8,760 nt of DNA from an uncultured Oscillospiraceae bacterium. GTDB taxonomy: Bacteria > Bacillota > Clostridia > Oscillospirales > Ruminococcaceae. A program made the position numbers and the translations under genes. The notes beneath the pieces were generated by a model that was not told where the DNA came from, ran no database searches, and saw only the letters and a program-made list of their open reading frames with translations. Shown piece after piece: positions 1 through 4,738 of this stretch (its first letter is position 1; every line of letters starts with the position of its first letter). The stretch is taken from the NCBI GenBank assembly GCA_950097605.1, contig CATNEU010000042.1:1-8760 (forward strand). The letters run 5' to 3'.

Positions 1-216
1 CGAAAAGAAAGGCAAGACCCGAAAATCTCACCTCTCCAATTGTGCGGGACCTTTTCCCACGGTGCGTGTCCCATGCCCCGCTCCCATTGACAGACGCCGC
101 TGCAGATACTGTTTGCAGGCCGTCTCCAGACCTGTCTTCCGCCCACACAGGACACACCTATACGCGGCCAAACCGCCGTTTTCCAATCTGGTTTCCATGC
201 TTTTTATGCGGAGCTC
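1..216. other. Non-coding left edge, no gene seen
   Basis: No reading frame here resembles a known protein, and none has a convincing ribosome site. An imperfect inverted repeat at about 90-125 pairs GACG and TGCA arms with CGTC and TGCA, but no T-run follows on either strand, so it is not a standard terminator. A TTGACA at 87-92 lacks a usable -10 element. The stretch is probably the 3' flank of spoIIID or an intergenic gap that continues beyond the window. Confidence 0.5.
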
Positions 217-471
217 TCACGCCTCCTGCTTTTGGTACTTTCTCTTGGTGGCAAGCCCGCCGCGGATATGGCGCTCCGACTTGTTGAATTCCAGTACATC
301 CTTCACCTGTAAATATAGCTGCGGATTGAGCTTGCGAAGCCGCTCCGCCACGTCTTTATGTACTGTGCTCTTGCTGATGCCAAACTCTTTGGCAACCGCT
401 CTCACCGTGGACTTATGCTCCACAATATATTGTCCGAGCAAAACGCTTCGATCTTCCACGTTCCCTTTCAA
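217..471 (-). CDS. spoIIID: Sporulation transcriptional regulator SpoIIID
   Basis: Small DNA-binding protein that in Bacillus and Clostridium adjusts mother-cell gene expression during endospore formation, activating or repressing sigma-E-dependent genes and promoting sigma-K production. The 84-residue product has the helix-turn-helix at about residues 22-43 (core AKEFGISKSTVHKD) and the family's basic C-terminal tail RHIRGGLATKRKY at 67-79. B. subtilis SpoIIID is 93 residues, so the size fits. I place the start at a TTG (469-471): an AAAGGGTG ribosome site lies 7 nt upstream, and the protein then begins MKGNVEDRS, aligning with the MKDYIEER-type start of clostridial homologues. The ATG at 487-489 and another further upstream extend the frame but overlap or precede that site. 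The gene is monocistronic here, whereas in many Firmicutes it follows a spoIIQ-like peptidase gene. Identity is very secure; the start is fairly secure. Confidence 0.95.
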   Translation of the reverse strand: MKGNVEDRSVLLGQYIVEHKSTVRAVAKEFGISKSTVHKDVAERLRKLNPQLYLQVKDVLEFNKSERHIRGGLATKRKYQKQEA

Positions 472-478
472 CTTGCAA

Positions 479-486
479 CACCCTTT
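479..486 (-). promoter_or_regulatory. spoIIID ribosome site that decides the TTG start
   Basis: Read on the minus strand this is AAAGGGTG, with 7 nt to the TTG at 471. No comparable site stands at a proper distance from the in-frame ATG codons upstream. A GTG at 457-459 has AAAGGG only about 3 nt away, which is too close. Confidence 0.7.
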
Positions 487-508
487 CATCCGAAGATTGC
501 TTAACCCA

Positions 509-535
509 TATATATGCAACCTTTCGTCCGCTTAT
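509..535 (-). promoter_or_regulatory. Possible sigma-E-type promoter of spoIIID
   Basis: On the minus strand a CATATATA (509-516) resembles the sigma-E -10 consensus CATACAnT. An ATA-containing -35-like element (ACATAAG, around 531-537) lies about 15 nt upstream. The position, about 40 nt ahead of the TTG start, and the known sigma-E control of spoIIID in Bacillus support it. The -35 match is weak, so this is a suggestion only. Confidence 0.35.
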
Positions 536-620
536 GTGAAAGGATCCAAGTTGGCGGCGCACAAGCGCCCAACCGGGCGGATTGGCTGCCTCTGACAGCT
601 CCAGGTGCCGGAACCAGCGC

Positions 621-651
621 AAAAAACCGGCGCACCCCAATGATGCGCCGG
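621..651 (-). terminator. Rho-independent terminator after the wbpE-like gene
   Basis: Minus strand: CCGGCGCA (644-651) pairs perfectly over 8 bp with TGCGCCGG (627-634) around a 9-nt loop, followed by six T residues (626-621). It lies about 50 nt past the aminotransferase stop codon and ends the wbpA-wbpE transcript before spoIIID. Confidence 0.9.
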
Positions 652-679
652 CCTGTTAAACGCCGCTTTGTGTTAGGAA

Positions 680-699
680 GCCCGCCGGTGCCGGCAGGC
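680..699 (-). repeat. GC-rich hairpin just after the wbpE-like stop codon
   Basis: An 8-bp stem with one G-T pair (GCCTGCCG and CGGCGGGC) and a 4-nt GCAC loop starts about 4 nt after the stop codon on the minus strand. No T-run follows. It may be a transcript 3'-end stabiliser upstream of the true terminator. Confidence 0.5.
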
Positions 700-703
700 G
701 TGC

Positions 704-1840
704 CTACAGAGCCTGCACAGCCGCCCGCAGCGCACTGCAAACCCTATCAATTTCCTCTTCGCGCAAATAGGGGTGCATGGGAAGAGACAGCACCCGCGCG
801 CAGAGCGCCTCCGTCACGGGGAAGCGGTCCGCTTCGTGGTCCGGAAGCGCCGCAAACGCGCCCTGCCGGTGCATCGGCTTGGGATAGTAGATCATCGTTG
901 GAATTCCCCGCTCCCGGAGCGCCGCCTGTACAGCCTCCCGCTGCTCTGCGCTTTGCAGCACAATGGTATACTGTGCCCAACTGGACCGGTACCCATCGCG
1001 TACAGCCGGCGTCTTCACGATGTCTGCAAGCTTTTTTGTATACAGCGCCGCCGCCTCGTTCACGCGGTCCAGCTCATAGCGTGTAAACGCATGGAGCTTG
1101 GGCAGCAGCACCGCCGCCTGCAAGGTATCCAGCCGGGAGTTCATCCCAATGCGCACGTTGTCGTATTTATACGCGCCCTTGCCGTGCACCCGCACCGAGC
1201 GCAGCCGGGCAGCCAGCTCGTCGTCGTCTGTGAAGACCGCGCCGCCGTCCCCATAGCAGCCGAGCGGCTTGGCTGGGAAAAACGAGGTGGTTGCCGCATG
1301 TCCAAAGCTGCAGGCGCGCCGTCCGCCGATCCGGCCGCCAAAGCCCTGTGCGCCGTCCTCGAGCAACAGCAGCCCATAGCGTTCCGCCAGTCTCTCGAGC
1401 GCCTCGTAATCCGCGGGCTGTCCAAAGAGGTCCACTGCGACAATCGCGCGGGGCTTCCGTGTTCCTTCCTCGCGCACCCGAAGAATTTCCCGCTCGAGCT
1501 TACCTGCATCCAGATTAAAGGTATCCGGGTCCACATCCACAAATACCGGCTGGGCCCCCGCAAAGGAAACCACCTCGCCCGAAGCAAAAAAGGTAAAATC
1601 CGGCACGAAAACAGCGTCGCCCGGCCCGATTCCCCAGCACATCAGCACCATGGTCAGCGCATCGGTGCCGTTCGCACAGCTAATGCAATGCTTCACACCC
1701 ACATACGCAGCCAGCTCCTGCTCGAGCTGTTTCACCTGCGGTCCCATAATATAGGCGCCGTCCCGCACGGCTGCCAGCAGCGCCTGGTCGATCTCCTGCT
1801 GCAATGCCTGATACTGCGCCTTCAAATCCCTGAATTCCAT
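704..1840 (-). CDS. wbpE: WbpE-type nucleotide-sugar aminotransferase (DegT/DnrJ/EryC1/StrS)
   Basis: PLP-dependent cytoplasmic aminotransferase. In Pseudomonas WbpE and Bordetella WlbC the enzyme uses glutamate to convert UDP-2-acetamido-3-keto-glucuronate to its 3-amino form, on the way to diacetamido-uronic acid sugars of surface polysaccharides. The 378-residue length is normal. Visible features are FRDLKAQY at 3-10, the cofactor loop CANGTDAL at 55-62, the PLP-contacting LLLEDGAQGFG at 158-168 (D162, Q165), and the Schiff-base lysine K191 in SFFPAKPLGCYGDGG. MNSRLDTLQAAVLLPKL (233-249) and LSLPMHPYL (351-359) are near-identical to WbpE as I remember it. The ATG follows AAGGGGA by 8 nt. 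It lies 74 nt downstream of the dehydrogenase gene and is the last gene before the terminator. Family assignment is very secure. Exact substrate is inferred from similarity and the adjacent dehydrogenase. Confidence 0.9.
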   Translation of the reverse strand: MEFRDLKAQYQALQQEIDQALLAAVRDGAYIMGPQVKQLEQELAAYVGVKHCISCANGTDALTMVLMCWGIGPGDAVFVPDFTFFASGEVVSFAGAQPVFVDVDPDTFNLDAGKLEREILRVREEGTRKPRAIVAVDLFGQPADYEALERLAERYGLLLLEDGAQGFGGRIGGRRACSFGHAATTSFFPAKPLGCYGDGGAVFTDDDELAARLRSVRVHGKGAYKYDNVRIGMNSRLDTLQAAVLLPKLHAFTRYELDRVNEAAALYTKKLADIVKTPAVRDGYRSSWAQYTIVLQSAEQREAVQAALRERGIPTMIYYPKPMHRQGAFAALPDHEADRFPVTEALCARVLSLPMHPYLREEEIDRVCSALRAAVQAL

Positions 1841-1859
1841 ATGGCTAGTCCCCTTCCGT

Positions 1860-1891
1860 CAATTGGGCGGCCCCGCAGGGCCGCCCAATTG
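1860..1891 (-). repeat. Intercistronic perfect hairpin between wbpA and wbpE
   Basis: A 14-bp perfect inverted repeat, CAATTGGGCGGCCC and its complement, encloses four bases. On the transcribed minus strand the loop is C(TGCG)G, a UNCG-type stable tetraloop. It begins about 23 nt after the wbpA stop and ends 4 nt before the AAGGGGA ribosome site of wbpE. No T-run follows, so it is not a canonical terminator. It may attenuate, process or stabilise the mRNA, or tune wbpE translation. Confidence 0.85.
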
Positions 1892-1914
1892 CAGCGATGT
1901 ATACGGTGCTTTGC

Positions 1915-3228
1915 TTATAGCAGCACGATGTTCTCCCTGTTTTTCACCTGCTTCAGCGCGTTTTTGGTGTCGAACACCCAGCGCGCGTTGGCCGCGATAG
2001 ACGCATAATCGAGCGTGGTGTGCGAAGCGGTCACGACCACAAGGTCATAAGAGGCGATCGTTTGCGCATCTATTTTTGGAAGGCCGTGATGCACCGTACC
2101 CTTATATTTATAGGAGGGAATGAACGGATCATAGAAGTCTATTTCGCTGCCGGCCTTTTCAAAGTTCTCAATGACCTTGAGCGCCGGGCTCTCGCGGTAA
2201 TCGTCGATATCCTGCTTATAGGCGACGCCCAACGCCAGCACCTTTGCGCCGTTTAACGCCTTTTTGTCCCGGTTCAGGATTTTAGCGGCGCGGTCCACGC
2301 AGTATTCCGGCATGCGGTCGTTAATCATCATCGAGCTTTCAATCATTGAGGTGTGGAACCCATATTCCCGTGCTTTCCACGAGAGGTAATACGGGTCGAG
2401 CGGGATGCAGTGGCCGCCCAGCCCCGGCCCCGGATAAAACGCCTGGAACCCATAGGGCTTGGTTTTTGCAGCGTCGACCACCTCCCAGATGTTGATGCCC
2501 ATGCGCTCGCAGAGCATCGCAAGCTCGTTGACAAGGCCGATGTTGATGTTGCGGTAGGTGTTTTCCAGAATTTTTTCCATCTCTGCAATCGCAGGGGAAG
2601 AGACCTCATATACGTCGCCGTCGAGGACCGCGCGGTACATGGCCGAAATCACCTCGGTGGCATCCCTGCCGATCGCGCCGACCACCTTGGGCGTGTTCTT
2701 GGTATGATACACCGCGTTGCCCGGGTCCACACGCTCCGGCGAAAATCCCAAATAAAAATCCCTTCCGCAAATAAGGCCCGAGCCCTCTTCCAGAATCGGC
2801 TTGATCAGCTCCTCGGTCGTCCCCGGATAGGTGGTGGATTCCAGCACCACCATCGTGCCCTTCTTGAGGTGCTTGGCAACCTCCTTTGCGCTGTCGCGCA
2901 CATAGCTGATGTCCGGCTGCTGATAGGCGTCGAGCGGCGTTGGCACACAGATCGCAACAAAGTCCACTTCGCCGACAAAGCTGAAGTCCGTCGTGGCGGA
3001 GAGCATGCCTTCCTCCACAATCTGTTTCAGGTCGGCGTCCACCACGTCCCCGATATAGTTGTGGCCCTCGTTGACCAATTTGACCTTTTCAGCCTGCACG
3101 TCAAAACCGATGGTCTTGAAACCGGCTTTGGCCTTTTCGACCGCAAGCGGCAAACCGACATAGCCCAGCCCGACCACGCCGACCTCAATTTGTTTGTTCT
3201 TAATTTTGTCCAGCAGCATCTGTTTCAT
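1915..3228 (-). CDS. wbpA: UDP-N-acetyl-D-glucosamine 6-dehydrogenase (WbpA type)
   Basis: NAD-dependent nucleotide-sugar dehydrogenase of the UDP-glucose/UDP-ManNAc dehydrogenase family. It oxidises C6 of a UDP-hexosamine in two steps to the uronic acid, a precursor for surface glycans. The 437-residue length is typical. The N-terminal Rossmann domain has GVVGLGYVGLPLA at 17-29. VAICVPTPLD (91-100), ESTTYPGTTEE (130-140) and FSPERVDPGN (162-171) are family signatures. ENTYRNINIGLVNELA (222-237) fits the UDP-HexNAc subgroup. The catalytic cysteine is C274 in GPGLGGHCIPLDPYYL. The C-terminal UDP-binding domain has GVAYKQDIDDYRESPAL at 334-350. The WbpA rather than WecC/TuaD choice rests on overall similarity and on the WbpE-like gene downstream. 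ATG follows AGGAG by 9 nt. It is the first gene of the unit, under a strong promoter with a long leader. Family very secure; exact sugar substrate inferred. Confidence 0.9.
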   Translation of the reverse strand: MKQMLLDKIKNKQIEVGVVGLGYVGLPLAVEKAKAGFKTIGFDVQAEKVKLVNEGHNYIGDVVDADLKQIVEEGMLSATTDFSFVGEVDFVAICVPTPLDAYQQPDISYVRDSAKEVAKHLKKGTMVVLESTTYPGTTEELIKPILEEGSGLICGRDFYLGFSPERVDPGNAVYHTKNTPKVVGAIGRDATEVISAMYRAVLDGDVYEVSSPAIAEMEKILENTYRNINIGLVNELAMLCERMGINIWEVVDAAKTKPYGFQAFYPGPGLGGHCIPLDPYYLSWKAREYGFHTSMIESSMMINDRMPEYCVDRAAKILNRDKKALNGAKVLALGVAYKQDIDDYRESPALKVIENFEKAGSEIDFYDPFIPSYKYKGTVHHGLPKIDAQTIASYDLVVVTASHTTLDYASIAANARWVFDTKNALKQVKNRENIVLL

Positions 3229-3410
3229 CCTAAAACACTCCTATTCCGGTTCCCGGCTTTCGCAGGGATATTCACGGGAGCCAGTTCCACCCAGCCCCGT
3301 GAGCAGTCCGGAGCTAACCCGCCCTCACGCTATTTTGCCTGTTTTTTGCCGCCGGCATACATACTTCCGGAAATCTCTGTTTCCCGGAAGTATGGGCAGG
3401 CTTCTATTTC
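3229..3410 (-). promoter_or_regulatory. Long structured 5' leader of wbpA
   Basis: The predicted start point near 3410 leaves about 180 untranslated nt. Three structures are visible on the minus strand. Hairpin 1 (3394-3360) has an 11-bp perfect stem. Stem 2 pairs CGTGAG (3329-3324) with CTCACG (3303-3298). Stem 3 pairs CACGGGGCTGG (3301-3291) with CTGGCTCCCGTG (3284-3273) around GTGGAA, with one bulge and some G-T pairs. Stems 2 and 3 share bases 3298-3301, so they cannot both form. A short CCGG-GAA-CCGG hairpin (3256-3246) lies just before the ribosome site. No riboswitch class was recognised. Confidence 0.45.
3360..3394 (-). repeat. Inverted repeat at the head of the wbpA leader
   Basis: CATACTTCCGG (3360-3370) is perfectly complementary to CCGGAAGTATG (3384-3394). 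The pairing extends by AAA/TTT if one C is bulged. It lies about 16 nt after the predicted transcription start and is not followed by T residues on the minus strand. It could be a 5'-end stabilising hairpin, part of a regulatory leader, or a DNA operator. Confidence 0.75.
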
Positions 3411-3416
3411 TCTAGC

Positions 3417-3445
3417 AGTATAGCACCCGCTCCAACAAGCGTCAA
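3417..3445 (-). promoter_or_regulatory. Sigma-A promoter of the wbpA-wbpE unit
   Basis: Minus strand: TTGACG (3445-3440), a 17-bp spacer, then TATACT (3422-3417) preceded by TGC, an extended -10. Five of six bases match consensus at each element. The start of transcription should fall near 3410. Confidence 0.85.
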
Positions 3446-3450
3446 CGCGA

Positions 3451-3466
3451 GCCGTGTAAACACGGC
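3451..3466. promoter_or_regulatory. Palindrome directly upstream of the wbpA promoter
   Basis: GCCGTGTAAACACGGC is a perfect palindrome of two 7-bp arms and a 2-bp centre. It lies 5 bp upstream of the -35 element, a usual place for an activator or repressor site. No T-run follows on either strand, so it is unlikely to be the dusB terminator. The binding protein is unknown. Confidence 0.5.
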
Positions 3467-3550
3467 GGATTATCTCTGTTTTCCATAAATGTCCCGATCT
3501 GTTTCCGAAGGATTCCCTCCAGTTTAAACAGACTCCCAACCGATAAAATT
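3467..3550. other. dusB-wbpA spacer with short repeated motifs
   Basis: No gene. The word ATCTCTGTTT occurs at 3472-3481 and again at 3373-3382 inside the wbpA leader hairpin, and a related TCTGTTTCC lies at 3498-3506. AAACAGA and TCTGTTT arms near 3498-3504 and 3524-3534 can form a weak stem. No convincing terminator for dusB is visible, so some read-through into the wbpA unit is possible. Confidence 0.45.
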
Positions 3551-4543
3551 TCACGATTCGCCCTGCACGGCGCAGCTTTCCAGCACCAGCTCTGCAAGCC
3601 GCTCTATATCGGCGTATTCCCGCAGGCAGCCCGCCTGCCGGCGCAGCGCGGCGGCGCCCCGCAGCCCCTTCATATACCACGAAGCGTGGCCTCTCGCCTC
3701 TTTCATCGCAGTGCGCTCCCCCTTGCATGCGCAGATCATCCGCACATGCCGCTTCATTACCTCCATCCGCTCGGACAGCGGCGGCTCCGGCAGCAGCGCA
3801 CCCGTTTCGAAATACGCTTTGAGCTGTGCAAACAGCCAGGGATGTCCCAGCGCGCCGCGGCCGATCATCACAAGGTCGCAGCCCGTCTGCTCATACATGC
3901 GCACGGCGCTTTCCACGCTGTCGATATCCCCGTTGCCGATGACCGGTATGCGCACGGCCTGTTTCACCTGCCGGATGCAATCCAAATCCACCGGCGGCGC
4001 GTACATCTGCTGTCTTGTGCGGCCGTGGATGCAGACGGCGGACGCGCCGGCCGCCTCGGCCCTCTTGGCAAACTCCACGGCATTCACGCTGTCGCCGTCC
4101 CAGCCCTTGCGGAACTTGACCGTCACGGGAACCGGAACGGCCCGCACCACTGCGCGGATGATCGCCTCCGCGCGTTCCGGATTCTTCATCAGCGCGCTGC
4201 CCGCCCCGCCCGAAGTGATCTTGGGCGCAGGGCAGCCCATGTTGATATCCAGAATGTCGGGTGAAAAATCCATGCAGCGCCGGGCCGCCCCGGCCATCAC
4301 GGCCGGATCCTCTCCAAATATCTGCACGGCCATCGGCCGCTCCGCCCCGGTGACCTCCAGCAGCTCCTTGGTCTTGCGGTCGGACATCGTAAGCCCCTTG
4401 GCGCTGGCCATTTCCCCGATGACATAGGATGCGCCGTATTCCCGGCAGAGCAGCCGGAACGCCCTGTCCGCCACGCCTGCCATCGGCGCCAGGCAGGCGG
4501 TTTTCTCTATTGCAACAGTGCCAATTTTGATGCTTGGTATCAA
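3551..4543 (-). CDS. dusB: tRNA-dihydrouridine synthase, DusB/NifR3 type
   Basis: FMN-dependent, NAD(P)H-using enzyme that reduces specific uridines in the tRNA D-loop to dihydrouridine; it acts in the cytoplasm. The 330-residue product has a TIM barrel with LAPMAGVADRAFR at 18-30 (FMN binding), VQIFGEDP at 73-80, and the active-site NMGCPAPKI with C104. Then come KFRKGWD at 143-149, CIHGRTRQQMY at 171-181, GNGDI at 203-207 and the FMN phosphate-binding IGRGALGHPWLF at 227-238. Residues 282-296 (EARGHASWYMKGLRG) match the C-terminal helical domain, where an R-K-H triplet is more usual than R-G-H. The start is TTG (4541-4543), since no ATG or GTG precedes MAGV in frame. An AAAGGTG site lies 11 nt upstream, rather far. 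The gene is divergent from polA. Identity is secure. Confidence 0.95.
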   Translation of the reverse strand: MIPSIKIGTVAIEKTACLAPMAGVADRAFRLLCREYGASYVIGEMASAKGLTMSDRKTKELLEVTGAERPMAVQIFGEDPAVMAGAARRCMDFSPDILDINMGCPAPKITSGGAGSALMKNPERAEAIIRAVVRAVPVPVTVKFRKGWDGDSVNAVEFAKRAEAAGASAVCIHGRTRQQMYAPPVDLDCIRQVKQAVRIPVIGNGDIDSVESAVRMYEQTGCDLVMIGRGALGHPWLFAQLKAYFETGALLPEPPLSERMEVMKRHVRMICACKGERTAMKEARGHASWYMKGLRGAAALRRQAGCLREYADIERLAELVLESCAVQGES

Positions 4544-4554
4544 TTTATAAAACG

Positions 4555-4561
4555 CACCTTT
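4555..4561 (-). promoter_or_regulatory. dusB ribosome site supporting a TTG start
   Basis: Minus strand AAAGGTG lies 11 nt ahead of the TTG at 4543. The spacing is longer than ideal, which together with the TTG suggests modest translation. No better initiation codon exists in this frame nearby. Confidence 0.55.
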
Positions 4562-4585
4562 CCGAAATTCAGTTTCGCCGCATAG

Positions 4586-4628
4586 AAAACACTCCCGGAC
4601 AGCAGCGGCCTGTATGCGGGTGTGTTTT
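4586..4628. repeat. Long hairpin in the dusB-polA divergent region
   Basis: AAAACACTCCCG (4586-4597) pairs with CGGGTGTGTTTT (4617-4628) with one T-T mismatch. ACAG (4599-4602) and CTGT (4610-4613) extend the stem inward. On the plus strand it ends in five T residues (4625-4629), like a terminator facing polA; on the minus strand it ends GTGTTTTC. Neither known gene lies upstream in the right sense for it to terminate. If dusB starts near 4637, the structure sits in the dusB leader. Confidence 0.7.
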
Positions 4629-4643
4629 TACGCATATGGATTT

Positions 4644-4651
4644 ATTTTATC
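4644..4651 (-). promoter_or_regulatory. Possible extended -10 promoter of dusB
   Basis: Minus strand TGA followed by TAAAAT (4649-4644) resembles an extended -10 element. No good -35 hexamer lies 16-18 bp upstream. Transcription would start near 4637 and include the hairpin at 4586-4628. Confidence 0.35.
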
Positions 4652-4679
4652 ACATTCTCCGGTAAATCGCACGCAATTG

Positions 4680-4688
4680 TGCTATAAT
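4680..4688 (+). promoter_or_regulatory. Extended -10 promoter of polA
   Basis: TGC followed by a consensus TATAAT (4683-4688). The -35 region at 17-bp spacing (CGGTAA) is poor, which fits an extended -10 promoter of moderate strength. It sits about 50 bp before the polA start codon. A partial dyad, GCAC and GTGC around GCAATT, overlaps its upstream edge. Confidence 0.65.
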
Positions 4689-4738
4689 ATACAAAAACCG
4701 ATGCACAAAGTGCAGCCGGCCGGAAAAGGGAGGACATT

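Noticed and set aside
87..115. Plus-strand promoter with TTGACA at 87-92
   Set aside because: No -10-like hexamer occurs at 16-18 bp, and no gene follows on that strand.
62..595. Open frame of 177 codons on the plus strand at the left edge
   Set aside because: It overlaps spoIIID in antisense and has no ribosome site or recognisable motif; the part over 62-216 is no better.
1860..1891. Rho-independent terminator between wbpA and wbpE
   Set aside because: The stem is strong but is followed by GACGGAAGG on the transcribed strand rather than T residues; kept as an intercistronic hairpin instead.
773..2008. Long open frame of 411 codons on the plus strand
   Set aside because: It lies opposite the wbpE-like gene, is rich in R, H, P and A as expected for an antisense shadow in GC-rich DNA, has no ribosome site and resembles no family.
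3260..3300. T-box or c-di-GMP riboswitch before wbpA
   Set aside because: GGGTGGAAC and TGCGAAAGCC look partly like T-box and GEMM motifs, but the required surrounding helices and the specifier/stem I or the tetraloop receptor are not present, and no terminator with T-run follows.
2353..3423. Open frame of 356 codons on the plus strand
   Set aside because: Antisense to wbpA and its leader, with a low-information composition. The minus-strand gene has clear catalytic motifs.
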